Shown: positions 1-11,482 of the stretch, one piece after another | Position numbering within the stretch: the first letter of the stretch is position 1 | Layout of the letters: every line of letters starts with the position of its first letter | Assembly: GCF_950023065.1 (NCBI RefSeq) | Contig: NC_088678.1 | Location: 20,016,580-20,080,579, forward strand | Reading direction: 5' to 3' | Length of the DNA stretch: 64,000 nucleotides | DNA from: Planococcus citri | Lineage: Eukaryota > Arthropoda > Insecta > Hemiptera > Pseudococcidae | The notes under the pieces: generated by a model | Told to the model about the DNA's origin: nothing | Database searches by the model: none | The model's input: the letters and a program-made list of their open reading frames with translations, nothing else | Translations under genes and position numbers: made by a program

Positions 1-2500
1 AACATGCTAAAGATCGAAAAAGGTTAGATTCAAACTGACAACCTTGATCAGTAGTGATTTTCAATGGAATGCCAAATCTACAGAACCAACCTTGAAATAA
101 TGTTTTTGCAACTGTCTCAGCAGTTTGATCTTTAATTGGAAAAACTTCAGGCCAACGAGAAAAACGATCAATTGCTGTTAAACAATATCTAAAGCCATCG
201 CATGAAGGTAAGGGTCCAACCAAATCAATATGAATATGATGAAAACGTTCTGACAATACAGGAAAATTAGACAATTCTGTTCGAGTATGCTTATGAATTT
301 TTGACCTTTGACATGAAATACATTGTCTTACCCAATGATTAATATCTTTATTGATACTGGGCCAAACATAACGTTGAGATATAATTTTACGTGAAGCTCT
401 AACACCAGGATGGTTTAAATTATGAAAAGTGTCAAAAATTTTACGGCGAAACAGAAGTGGAACAAAAGGCCTATAACGACCTGTAGAAATATCACAATAT
501 AGTGTTTTTTCTGAATCATGTAAAGTACATGGGACAAGAGTTAGAGAAGATTTTGAATTATTTTCCAACAAGCTTCGAAATTCAACATCATTAGCTTGAG
601 CAATTGCTAATTCTGTATAATTAATCACATCAGGTGTTGTAATTGTTTCAATTCTTGAAAGAGCATCAGCGACAACATTATTTTGACCAGATATATGACG
701 AATATCTGTGGAAAATTGTGATATAAAGTCCAACTGTCGCAACTGACGAGGAGAAGCCTTACTTAGTTTTTGATGAAATACATATGTTAAAGGTTTGTGA
801 TCAGTGAATATATAGAAATTCCTGCCTTCTAATAAATATCGAAAGTGTTTAATTGTTTCAAAAATAGCCAACAATTCCTTGTCATAAACACTATAGTTGA
901 GTTGAGAAGGGGATAGTTTTCTAGAGAAAAATGCTAAAGGTTGCCAATTATTATCAACAAGCTGTTGAATTACTCCTCCAATACCAAACTCTGAGGCATC
1001 CACCATGATTGATAACTGAGCATCAGGAGATTGATGGACCAATAATACTTTAGAAGCTAAACCAAGTTTCAATTTCTGAAATGCATCATCTAAAATATCA
1101 TTCCATTGAATGAGAGATCTATCATTTTTCCTACGACCAGCAATTAATTTCTGTAAAGGAATTTGTAATTCTGCCATATGAGGTATAAATCGATTATAGT
1201 AATTAACTATACCTAAAAAACTATGTAGTTGATCAACTCTAGTCGGAATAGGATAATTTGAGATGATTTCAATTTTATCTTTCAAAGGTTTCATTCCATC
1301 AGGTGAAATTTCATGACCTAAAAACTTTACAATAGAAGCACCAAAACAACATTTTGCTACATTTATAGTAACGCCATAATCCTGTAAACGTTTGAATAGT
1401 ATTTCTAAATGTTGTAAATGTTCACTTTCAGAGGTAGATGCCACAATAATATCGTCAATGTAAACAAAAATGAAGTCTAAATCTCGGGTAAGCTCATGCA
1501 TAAATCTTTGAAATGTTTGAGCAGCATTAGGTAAGCCAAAAGGCATGAAAGGGAATTCAAACAACCCAAATGGGGTGGTGATGGCAGTTTTCTCAATATC
1601 TGCTTCATTAACAGGTATTTGTTGATAAGCTCTTACCAGATCAATCGTAGAAAAAATTGATTTGCCATACAGAAGACTGGAACAATCTTGAGCATGAGGT
1701 AAAGGATATCTATCTGGTTTAGTTTTTTTGTTGAGATTCCGATAATCACCGCAAGGTCTCCAAGAATTATTCTTCTTTGCAACCATGTGTAAAGGACTTG
1801 CCCAAGAACCTTTTGAAGGACGACAGATACCTAATTTAATCAAAGAGTCAAAAGTTTCCTTTGCCACTTTGAACTTGGCTGAATTTAATCGTTTGGGGGC
1901 GCAAAAAGCAGGAGGACCTCTAGTTTCAATGAAATGAACTGTTGAATGTTTTACTTTTGAAGAATCCAAAAAACGTTCTTGAGTAATTGAGTGGTACTTT
2001 TTCAACAGTTCTGAATAAGGTGATTTTTGAGAAAGAGTAGAAATATGAGAAATGTTAGATTCAAATATTTTCCCTTTAGATGAACATTTAGTAGTTAAAT
2101 CAATAATTTGATTACCTCGCAGATCAAGTAAGAGACCGAAATTATAAATAAAATCTGCACCAATAATGGGAGTATTAATATCAGCAATTTGAAATTCCCA
2201 TTGGAAAATTTTTTGAAGATTAAGACTAACACGAATTAATTTAGTACCATATGTCTTAATTTCCGAATCATTTGCACCATACAATTTAAGCGAACTTAAA
2301 GTTAATTTATTTTTATCAAAAAAATTTGATGGTAAAATCGAAACATCCGCTCCAGGATCAATCAAAAAATTAATTTTTGTAATAGGATCTACAATAAATA
2401 GGCGACGTTTTTTAGAAACAACGCAAGCCGTCGCATCTACACGCTGTTTATCTAGTTTTCCGAAAAAGAAATTGAAGTACCTTTTTTCTTCTGTACAAAA
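1..2500 (-). CDS. pol: Ty3-type (CsRn1 clade) retrotransposon pol, partial
   Basis: Polyprotein of an LTR retrotransposon: protease, reverse transcriptase, RNase H and integrase in that order. The frame is open from about 2500 to the window edge; its 3' end is outside. Visible motifs: a protease core FLIDPGADVSIL near 2355-2320; RT with GDYRNLNK, FPFMPFGLPNAAQTF and the catalytic YIDD near 1465; RNase H with MVDASEFGIGG and FTDHKPLTYV; integrase with an HHCC zinc finger (HNLNHPG ... CISC) near 420-320, a first catalytic Asp in HIDLVGP and a second in TTDQG near 40. The catalytic Glu lies beyond the edge. The frame is -1 relative to gag and overlaps it by about 50 nt, so expression by -1 frameshifting is likely (inferred). 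Odd: the protease triad reads D-P-G where D-T/S-G is expected, so this copy may be impaired although the rest is open. Confidence 0.93.
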
Positions 2501-3291
2501 TTACAAGGTGGTACACATCGATTCGCTTTGGATCTAAATTTTGCATGATACCAACAAAGATCTTTGTTACCGCTATTACCTGGAGTTGGACTTCTATGAC
2601 GTAAATTCACATAAGAACGTGACCGAGAATTTGAACGTGAACGTGAAGAGCTTTTTGAATTGTTGATCCGAAGTAATTTATCCAATTTTGATTCCAGCGA
2701 ACTCATTCTGCTTTCCAGTTCAGATTCTTGTTTAGAAACTGCAAGAATGTTATTTTTTTTAAAACCTGGAATACCTCCGATTTGATCAGCCAACTTGCCC
2801 AGTTCAGTCAAATTTTCGTTTTTAGAAATTAGAACTGCTTGAATGTGAGGGTCTAATTTCTGTAACCATAATGTTTTTAATAGAGAATTCGAAATATTCG
2901 ATCCAGCTAGTTCTTTCATATTTTTCAATATTTGTGATGGTTTTGAATCATCATTGGAATTGGTTTGAAGTAACTTACGAGCAAGCTCGTCTTCACTGTC
3001 AGCAAATGACTCGATTAATCTTGTTTTCAAAGTTTCATATTTACCTTGATTAGGCGGATTGAGAACAATATCACTTACTGCATTTAGAATTTCGCTTTCA
3101 ATATGTCCTACAACAGTGTTGTATTTTGTAAGATCAGAAACAATATTTGCATTCGAAAACTGCGACTCTATTTGCGCAAACCATAATCTGGGATTGATCT
3201 TCCAAAACGGAGGACATTTAATGGCGACTCTTGCAACATGCAATTGTTGTTGATCATTTGCGTCTTCGAATACTTCTCCGTCACCAGGCAT
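2452..3291 (-). CDS. gag: Ty3-type (CsRn1 clade) retrotransposon gag
   Basis: Capsid/nucleocapsid protein of the retrotransposon whose pol follows. I start it at the Met of MPGDGEVFED (279 aa); an upstream in-frame ATG at 3348 lies inside the LTR and is unlikely. The N-terminal capsid region contains the typical PPFW..NPRLWFAQIESQF segment; a short coiled stretch (ESRMSSLESKLDKLL) and an Arg/Ser-rich patch precede a C-terminal zinc knuckle of pattern C-X2-H-X9-C-X3-C (CWYH...RCVPPC). This CHCC arrangement, instead of the usual CCHC, is a known hallmark of the CsRn1/Kabuki clade. No internal stops. Confidence 0.92.
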   Translation of the reverse strand: MPGDGEVFEDANDQQQLHVARVAIKCPPFWKINPRLWFAQIESQFSNANIVSDLTKYNTVVGHIESEILNAVSDIVLNPPNQGKYETLKTRLIESFADSEDELARKLLQTNSNDDSKPSQILKNMKELAGSNISNSLLKTLWLQKLDPHIQAVLISKNENLTELGKLADQIGGIPGFKKNNILAVSKQESELESRMSSLESKLDKLLRINNSKSSSRSRSNSRSRSYVNLRHRSPTPGNSGNKDLCWYHAKFRSKANRCVPPCNFVQKKKGTSISFSEN

Positions 3292-3295
3292 TTTA

Positions 3296-3314
3296 TTTTG
3301 AATCGGGGTCACCA
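3296..3314 (-). other. Primer binding site, tRNA-Trp
   Basis: On the minus strand TGGTGACCCCGA directly follows the LTR and is complementary to the 3' end of insect tRNA-Trp including CCA (12 nt). Use of tRNA-Trp is known for CsRn1-clade elements and agrees with the gag zinc knuckle type. Confidence 0.85.
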
Positions 3315-3466
3315 AATATAGTAAATATAAGAACCAAATGTAAAACATTAGTAATGAACAGATTGATTATCAAGATCGTAATGAATGTTTATTTACATAA
3401 CGCGATTCGAGAAGTTACAACCGAAAGAACGCCAATGCAAAATAGCCAATAATATGTGACGCTACA
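3315..3466 (-). mobile_element. 5' LTR of the CsRn1-type element
   Basis: On the minus strand the LTR begins TGTAGCGTCACA at 3466, where the surrounding 22-bp minisatellite is interrupted, and ends just before the primer site at 3314. About 150 bp; contains AATAAA as a possible polyadenylation signal near 3390. The 3' LTR and the second target duplication are outside the window, so the boundary is inferred from the flanking array and the primer site. Confidence 0.7.
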
Positions 3467-3665
3467 CTGGTATTATTTTTGGTAAATTACTGGTAATTTA
3501 TCATTTTGGTAAATTACTGGTAATGTTTTGGTAATCCACTGGTAATTTTTTGATAAATTACTGGCAATTTTTTGGTAAATTACTGGTAATTTTTGGTAAA
3601 TTACGGGTAATTTTTTGGTAATTTACTGGTAATTTTTTGGTAAATTACTGGTAATTTTTTGTGGT
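3467..3665 (+). repeat. 22-bp minisatellite (GGTAAATTACTGGTAATTTTTT)n, first block
   Basis: Imperfect tandem copies of a 22-bp unit containing GGTAAATTACTGGTAA and a T-run. The LTR element has inserted at its left edge. The same unit recurs at 4709-4830 in the same orientation and at 20904-22040 in the opposite orientation. Confidence 0.9.
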
Positions 3666-3679
3666 AATATTCAGAGTAG

Positions 3680-4110
3680 CTGGAGAGATACATATAAAAG
3701 CAGGAGTGCTGCAGGGATGAGGGAAGTGTATTGGGACCAATTCTTTTTCTTAATTATGTTAATGATCTCTTGAAATTGACTTTGCATGGTACCTTGGACT
3801 CTTTAGCTGATGGCACTGCACTAGTTTGTGCAAGAAGGATGGGAGGGGAACTGAAGAGAGTGTTGGGAGGAATATTTGAGAAAAATTGTCCATTGGTTAT
3901 GGTGTCATAAACTGAAATTGAACATATCAAAATCAAAATGTGTGAACTATGCATTTAAAATATATGGTATGAATGGAGACTCTCAATTATTGTACATATG
4001 TACTTGTGAAAATGAGGAAGTAGACTGCTTGTGCTTACCTTTAGAAACAGTTTGAAATTACAAATACGTGGGAGTTGTAGTCATTGAAACACTCTCATGG
4101 ATGGATCATT
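3680..4110 (+). pseudogene. Non-LTR retrotransposon reverse transcriptase fragment (Jockey/CR1-like)
   Basis: Conceptual translation with frame changes gives GVLQG, then SVLGPILFLNYVNDLL, then a decayed catalytic box LADGTALVCA (normally YADDT) and KLNISKSKCVNYAF, the order seen in Jockey/CR1-type LINE reverse transcriptases. Stops and frameshifts throughout; clearly dead. It lies between two blocks of the 22-bp minisatellite. Clade assignment is approximate. Confidence 0.7.
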
Positions 4111-4117
4111 GTTTGTT

Positions 4118-4708
4118 ATCAAGGGGTAAAATGAGTTGTGGGGATACCTACTACGGATATACATAACATACTGAAAAATTTTCAAAATTGGTTAAAATGG
4201 GGCCGAGAAAACTGTTTTTGAAATTTCAGAAAAGGGGGATTCCTCAAAAAGGGGAGAGGATGTGGATCTGAAATTTTTCACGCGGAAGTTTTTCAATGGT
4301 ACCCATCTTTTATGATAATACCAACTCGAACGCTTTCGGGGACCATTTCACCCCTCTTAGGCGCTTATAGCCTTTATGTATTTTTCAGGAAAACCCCCTG
4401 TTTTGAATGGTTCTAGCTCCACCCCCCTTGGGGGTAGAATGACAGTTGATATATCACTAGATCGGAAATTTGACGTAGAACACAAAAATAAAGTTATTTT
4501 CAACGTAACATCAACTCCTCGCGATAAAATCGCAAAAAACGCCGCGGCGGGACACTTTTCACGCTCTAGCACGCGACGCACGCAAGGTACGGGGTGAGAC
4601 TTTTAGTATGTTGAATAGGACCCCTTCCACTACAGTATCCCGCAAAAAAACCTTTTGTAGGAATTAGTCCGAATAAATCCTCTCATTTCATCTAAAATGA
4701 CTGGACTA
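4118..4708 (-). mobile_element. Half copy of the Harbinger-like foldback family (one arm)
   Basis: Similar over most of its length to the right arm of the palindromic element at 17647-19086: shared landmarks are GGGGATACCTACT, CATTTCACCCCTCTTAGGCGC, TATAGCCTTTAT, GACTTTTAGTATGTTG and the terminal GACTGGACTA at 4699-4708. Only one arm is present and it is more diverged, so this is an old, truncated copy. The strand given is arbitrary because the family is palindromic. Confidence 0.75.
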
Positions 4709-4830
4709 TTTGCTTTTCTTGTAATTTTTTTGGTAAATTAGGTACTGGTATTTTTTTTTACTAAATTACTGGTAATTTTTTTTTTTCTAAATTACTGGTA
4801 ATTTTTTTTGGTAAATCGCTGGTAACTTTT
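4709..4830 (+). repeat. 22-bp minisatellite, second block
   Basis: Continuation of the array at 3467-3665 in the same orientation, with longer T-runs. The LINE fragment and half foldback therefore look like insertions that split one array. Confidence 0.8.
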
Positions 4831-7621
4831 GTAATTGTCAAATTTTTGGGTTAAGCATTCAAATTTACATGACAAACATTCTGGAAAGTTGAATTAGAAA
4901 CAAAAATAAATGTGAACTGTTTAACTTAGGAGAAAATGATCAATTGTTTGTAATATTCACCTGGTGTTGTACATATTTTCCTGATTTTTTTTTAGAACTT
5001 TGAAAAGATTGAGATGAATGCCTACTTGACTTTGTGATAAGAGTCTTGAGGATTTCAAAAAAAAAAAAAAAAAAAAAAAAAAATGAGACTAAGTACATAT
5101 TGTTGTCTTAACGTAATATTTTTCAATAATCAGTCGAACAAGAAGTGTACCTAAAAATCTCAGCTCTGTAACTCAACTTGATGAAAGTTCAAGTTTTTTG
5201 CGGAATGAGTCAGATATTTTTTTAAAGAAATTTTCGAAAGTGTCGACCATAAGTAAGAAAATTCGCTTAAAAAAATCAGAAGAAAAAATCCAACATTAGG
5301 AAACTTCTCATATTATAGGTATTCTCCAGCTAGAGAAAGTTTTATTTATGACGGGTGCATGCATAGGCTACATGTAAGTTTTACACAGAACGAGACAAAA
5401 AAATAAAATAACAATAAAAAGAAAGAAAAGAACTACATGTGGAATTTTTTTTACCCTGTAAGCGTACACGACGGGTGGTTAATTTTGATACAACTACAAC
5501 GAAGAAAATGGAAAGGGGAAAAAATAACGACGACGGAAGTGAAGGAAAAAAATGCAAAAAAGTATAGAAAGAAAACTAATTTCCGAAATTAATATATTTT
5601 TTTGTAAAAATACTACATCGAAGACGTTATACGTTTTTTCTTCTTCTTTATTTTCGCCGAAAGAAAAACAAACTGCAACCGCGCGTTTCGCGGCTCTGGC
5701 GTGTTTTTCCCTTACCCTAAGTTTTCTTTGGCGTTCTTCAAATATTAGAAATTTCATAAAACTTTTATCATTCGATAGAGCTAGGGAAAGATGGAGATAA
5801 GTTTTAAATAACTTTTTCATAATCTGAGCGTGAAAACACGAGATAAAATACGATTCGGGGGAATTTTTTTCTCTTTTCGCAGCAACTAACGCGGTAACAC
5901 CGCACCACACCTTGTGGCAGTGGAACTGAAAACCGGCGAAAATACCAGACCGTTTGTGTTTATAAATTATTAATGGGTTAGCGAAAAATACTTTACTATT
6001 TCTAATTGTATTTGCATATTGAAAAGAAGAAGCTGGGCGCTGCCATACCTCGCCGAGCACCACCATCGTGCAACGAGTTGAAAAAATAAAATCTTCATCG
6101 TTTTTACTTCGTTTCTTAAGTGAATTTATTTTCCGAGAGGGGATGAAGCGGGGTAAGGTGCACAGATGACGAAAATTTTTACTCGAAAGGATCAGTTGGC
6201 GAAATTATATAAACGCTGCATTTAAAGTGGTAAAGTTTTGGAGGTTAGACAAAATGAATTTGAGTACGGGAAGTGAGTTGGCAACACTGAAATGAGGAAA
6301 TACGATGAGTAAAGACGGGTTGGAATTTTTTGGAGGTAGCAATTAATAAGCAGTCATGATGATTTTCCACACCTGGGGAGTGGGGACAGGGAAATTCCAC
6401 CAATTTCGCATGGAAATATCCCTTTTTTTCTCCATGCAAAGGCTACTCAGTCTCTAAATACGCTTCCGGACGCTGCTCTCGCCAGAGAATCAAACTTTCC
6501 GGTGAATGGAATTTATGATGGACAAGTTTCGCACCCTGCACCACTGTCTGCTCCACACCGACCATAGTATAAAAGGTAACTATTGGAATTACCATGATTT
6601 CAAACCAGCAGTGCGCAGGTGTTGGGAGATGAAGGAGAGAAGAATGAGTACAACGACGACATGGAAAAAGGGTTCGGGACGAGGTGAAGGGGAAAAACAA
6701 ACAGTTTATAAAGTTTGCTTGGTATAGTAGTTGATGGTAATAGTAGCATAAAACTGTTACTGAATTACGAATTTCCAACAACTGTATAGCCACCTTTAAC
6801 CGCAAAGTGTTTCCTTCGGGGGGGGGGGGGTTAATACAGCACCTTGGAGCGCACTGGCTACGTTTTCGTGTGGTAACATTTGCCACGTTTTTCTTTATCA
6901 AATTTTTACGATAGTTATAGTTAAATTTCGATTTCTCTGTATTACGAGATTTTCTCCTCCTGCAGCTTCGGTGCAGTACTACGTACGCCCTCGAAGCGAG
7001 CGTCTTTTTCCCATTTACACGCGGTAACAAAATTTAATAAATTTGTCGAGATTAAAACGAAACGTCGCATCGTGTCGGGATTGAGGGCTTATATCGTGTG
7101 CTGTTGCTGGATAGTGATTTTCTTGCTCGTAGTCGTCGAACGATATTGAAAAATTATGAAAATAGTTAATTTTTTCTTCTTCCGTAGGAGATTTTGAGTA
7201 TGAGCTTACCACGTATAGAGAAGTTCAATATGTTTCGTGTCACGAATCAACGAATCTACTTTTAAATGATATGAAATACTTTTTGTAATTTGATTTTCAC
7301 TCTTATACCACGTCTGTTCGAATTTCAAGTACGGTTATTTATTTTTTATTTTTCAAGTCTAATTTTTATGCCATAGATTATTTCATTAATCGACAATCGC
7401 AGCTCATTGAAAGTAGGTCCAAAAAAAATGAAATCAGATTATATCTAACTGAAGTTGGTTTAAAAATCAAATTTTTGTAGTACCTATATTTCAATATTTA
7501 AAAGTAGTATTTGATTTTTTCAAGCTATTTCAGAGTTTTCAGGTCATTATTAGGTAATTCTATTTAGCCCCCCCCCCCAAGAAACTATTTCAATCCAGTG
7601 CTGGAAGTACATGAAATTTGT
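4831..7621. other. AT-rich DNA without a supportable gene
   Basis: Holds a 27-nt A-run (5057-5083), a 13-nt G-run (6818-6830) and several open frames whose translations are low-complexity and Lys/Arg/Phe-rich with no recognisable domain (for example minus-strand 5494-6066 and 6443-7030). Could be intron or intergenic DNA; no splice-supported exon recognised. Confidence 0.6.
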
Positions 7622-8060
7622 TGAGAAATTAATTGAACATAATTTCGAAGAAATCATATTTTTCTAAGTAAAACGAAAATTTCTCAATAAAGGAGCGACC
7701 GGTGGGAAAAAATGACGCCGAATTAAAACTCAGCGTACTCATGTCAGAAATGACCTTCAAAACTGGAAAAAACAGCTCCTTTCGACCAAACCTGCGAATT
7801 ACAAACGTTCCTTGGGCCATCATATGGATAGTGTTGATAAAATTGCCTAACTGGTTTGCCGTAAATACGAAGCGAATGTTTTTTCAAAGAGGTACTTTCG
7901 AATTTTGACACAAATCGAGTCAAAATTTGGGCGATGAGAGATTTTTGGCACGACGAATCTATTTCCGGTGCCAAATTTCTTCAAGAGAGTTTTTTTTCTG
8001 AGTTGAAAATCGCCCATTTTTAAAGCTCAAAAATGGCCAAAAAATCGTTTTACAACAATA
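7622..8060 (+). repeat. Dispersed noncoding repeat, copy 1
   Basis: About 440 bp matching two adjacent copies at 29401-29850 and 29875-30310. Shared words include CATATTTTTCT, AGCTCCTTTCGACC, AACGTTCC and ATTGCCTAAC followed by GGTTTGCCGTAAAT. No coding potential and no terminal repeat was found; nature unknown. Confidence 0.75.
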
Positions 8061-8337
8061 ATTAAACTTTCTGGGATATTTTTTGATTTATTTGAGATCG
8101 CTGAGCATAACATAACATCCAATTTGAGCTGGCTTCATAATTTTTGAGAAAATGCGTTTTTCCGCAAACCACAAATTTTTCAGTAGAATAATATTAATAC
8201 CTACATATTAATTATTAGTACCTACAGTTGCAGAAAAATCATATTTTTCTCTATACGAAGGGAATTTTGATGTTATTAGAATATTCTCATAAGTACAAGA
8301 TTATTCCCCCAAATTTCAGAATTTCCCAGAATATTCT

Positions 8338-9655
8338 CAAAGGGTATAGCGGGTTAAGTATGGTGATTTGGCCCTTGAAACAGTTATTGGCCGCTCCTAC
8401 CCTAAAAGGTCAACCATGATGAGAAAAAACTGTGATGAAAATTTTGGACCCCTGGAGCAAGTATTTTGGGGGGGAGGGGCTAAAATGTATTTTTTTTTTC
8501 GTAATTTTCTCACTGGACGCCATTTTTCACCAAATGCTGATAAAAATTTCACGTTTTTTTAGATCGGTTCTAGAGAGTTTAAAGAACAAAACCAATTTAG
8601 GAAAAAAAATTTGGGCAATTTTTTGGGGGGGTTCTGCCCTTTTAAAAATTTTGAACCGCCATTTTGTAATGAAGGGTCAAAGTAACAATGGAATTTTTCT
8701 AGTCAAAACACGCGTAATTTATCCGTTAACATACCATAAAAATTTCAAAAATTTTGGAGTGGTGGAAGTTTGTCAAAAAAAATAAAAACTGACCGCCCCC
8801 TGCTTTATTAACCATAAGCTGCACCTACTATACATGGGTACAAGTTATGGATAAACTACCTATTAACCATTGATTTTATAAATTCATTTCATTCTAATGC
8901 CAGCAGGAAATATTTATGCAGGGCCTTAACCTCCCGGACCCCTTTCAACCCCCCCCCCCTCCATCACAAATGGTTATTTTAATGAAAAATGAAGTCGCCG
9001 ATATGGGTGTCGTTTTCGTATGAATCGAACCTTCTGAAAACGAATTTGCAGTCGAATTCCCATTTGGACCATTTTTTGCCCCCCCTTCCCTCACGTCATG
9101 GTTAAAATGAGTACATATAGGTAAGCATTTTACACACATACTTGGTCATTATGTTTCGTAGTTTTGTGAAGTATTTTCGCGTTAGGTATAACTTCGATGC
9201 AAAATAGTCAAAATAAATACGAATTAGCAGTCGAATTCCCATTTGAACCATTTTTTTGGACCCCCTCCCCCTTCCGCCCAAATGGTTATTTCTGATGAAA
9301 AATGAAGTTGCCAATATGGGTGTCATTTTCATATGAATCGAACCTTCTGAAAACGAATTTGCAGTCGAATTCCCATTTGAACCATTTTTCCCCCCCCCCC
9401 CCCAACCAGAAAAGTTATTCAGATGAAAAATAAATTCGCCAATAATGGTGTCGCTTTCATATGAATCGAACCTTCTGAAAACGAATTCGCAGTCGAGTTC
9501 CCATTTGAACTATTTTTGGGGCCCTCTCCCCCTCCCACCCCACCCAAATGGTTATTTCTGATGAAAAATAAAGTCGCCAATTTGTGTGTCGTTTTCATTT
9601 GAATCGAACCTTCTGAAAATGAATTTGCAGTCAAATTCCCGTTTGAACAATCCCC
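8338..9655 (+). repeat. Left terminal inverted repeat with internal tandem units
   Basis: Reverse complement of 19575-20903. The inner half holds about four to five imperfect units carrying TTCTGAAAACGAATTTGCAG, a CCCATTTG motif, a C-rich run and AATGGTTATTT. A related unit with GGTAAGCATTTTACACA occurs at 9120 and again, outside the inverted repeat proper, at about 9690. Such subterminal units are often transposase-binding sites (inference). Short frames over this region are products of the repeat. Confidence 0.88.
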
Positions 9656-9958
9656 CCCTACTCTTTGAGTCGTGATTAATGTGAGTAGGTATAGGTAAGC
9701 ATTTTACACATATACCTAGTCATTATCAGTCGTAGTTTTGTGGATTATTTTTACATTAGGTCCTAGTTTGATGGAAAATTGTCAAAATGAATAATCTTTG
9801 TTTAAAAAAAAGCATGCCTGCGATTCTCTATAAGTTAGTGTACTACAATGCATTGTAGGGGGTCTTTCAGGATATGCATTCCTAACAGTTGTGAGAAGCA
9901 GACGGCGACAGTGACGAGTTCGAACCTCTTCCCTCCCCCTCCATCGTTCTATTGTCAG
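9656..9958 (+). promoter_or_regulatory. Presumed 5' upstream region of the DDE transposase gene
   Basis: Noncoding DNA between the left inverted repeat and the transposase gene, split from its continuation (11264-11482) by the hAT MITE insertion at 9959-11255. Contains CTCTATAAG near 9826 as a weak TATA-like element and, past the insertion, TTCAGTTGAG near 11306 resembling an arthropod initiator. Start site not determinable here. Confidence 0.35.
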
Positions 9959-11255
9959 TAGTGATGTTAAAATGCGCGCATATTCATTTGCCTGCGCGCA
10001 AGGTGAGCATTTGCGCGCATATGCGCGCATTTGCGCGCAAATTCAACAAATGGATGTTATTTGCTTCTATTTGTGATTTTCAACAAGAAAAGTTGTCCAA
10101 AAAACGGAAAAGCATGAAAAAATAGGACAAAAGCAGGACAATTTCTCGTACCTATTTATTTAAAAAGAAGGGAGAGGGGTTCAATATTATTGCAATCGAT
10201 TTTTTCACTAATTTAGAAAATATTTTGATTTCTTTTTCAATTCAAAATTTCCAAATGTTTGGATCGTTTCTTCCGAAAATATCATCATTTGATTGACAAT
10301 TTTTAGAAATTAAAATATCCTAAATAAGGGAAGAATAAAATGGAAATTGATAAATTTTTTATTCAAAATATGAAGAAACAAGCAATTTTTTCAAACATAG
10401 GTACCTACCTCAGTATTTTCAGAAAGGGGAGCCCTCAAATTTTTGTTCCATTGTTGAAAAATAGTAAAAAAGACAATAGCAAGACAATTTCACAAATTTT
10501 ATATTTTGAATGAAAGGGGGAGGGGAGGGGTTCGATATTATTTTTTCACTACTTCAGAAAGCATTTCGATTTTTTTTTAATTCAAAATTTTCAGATGTTT
10601 AGATGTGGACCCGCCTTCCCTCAAATATCATCATTTGGCAGAAAATTTTTAGAAATTCATATTTTCAAAAAAATAAAATGAGAAAGAATGAAATATGAGG
10701 ATTGAGTACAAAAATTTGTAGGGTTTCTCCACTAATGGGAGAACCCTATTAAAATCACCTGGAATCATCTTAAGGTTTACCATTTTCTTCCAAAAATACT
10801 TGAATATTTTTCAAAAGGGAGAGTCTCAAATTTTGTTTCATGATTCAAAATTGGAAGAAGTGATCTAGTAGGCTACACAGTGTCAAACAAGAGGACATCA
10901 TGAAAAAAGAATGGAAAACAGTAGAACTGTCTGAAGGACACCTTTTTCAAATATTTTAAACGTTGGGAATCAAATAAAACTAAAATTTATCACTCTTTAC
11001 CGAGAAATTGTTATGAAATGAAGTAAAAATGGCTCAGATCATTTCATTTTTGACTCTGGGGGAGGTGAGTTGAGTTTATAGCGTTTTTATTAGTTTATTC
11101 ATCAATAGCCACCTCTGGCGTGTATTTTGATATGTCACATGATTTTTTCATCGCGCATATTTCGCGCATTTGCTCAAAATTTTTGGGCGCAAATGCGCGC
11201 ATATGCCCGCAATTGCGCGCATTTGCTCGGCGAGCATATGCTCATAACATCACTG
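9959..11255 (+). mobile_element. hAT MITE, GCGCGC family, copy A
   Basis: Ends TAGTGATGTTA and TAACATCACTG; flanked by perfect 8-bp duplications ATTGTCAG (9951-9958 and 11256-11263), the hAT signature. Both ends carry clusters of GCGCGCATAT / GCGCGCAAAT just inside the termini, probable transposase-binding repeats (inference). About 1.3 kb, no coding capacity. Nearly identical to copy B (15919-17230) in opposite orientation, differing by a 15-16 bp tandem duplication in B. Sits in the upstream region of the DDE transposase gene. Confidence 0.93.
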
Positions 11256-11482
11256 ATTGTCAGTAACTCTGATATTCGATTTTTGTCAGGGTTTTGCAGT
11301 GTGATTTCAGTTGAGTGTAATGCTATTTTGTGTTCAGATCTCTTCTTCAGTTTTTGAATTTATCTCGTCAATATGTCATGTAAATGAACAACTGGTTCGT
11401 GAATTTTGTGTTGAGTTGTTGGTGTGCCTGAAGAATTTTGTGGTCGCGTTCTACCTAAACACATACCTACATTTTGTAAAAG

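Noticed and set aside
5494..7030. Minus-strand frames of 190 and 195 aa
   Set aside because: Low-complexity composition, no domain; one crosses a 13-nt G-run, and both look like chance openings.
8228..8785. Genes in the left inverted repeat and their mirror copies on the minus strand at 20457-20873
   Set aside because: Identical frames in both inverted repeats, no domain, and they cross poly-G and poly-A runs; noncoding repeat.
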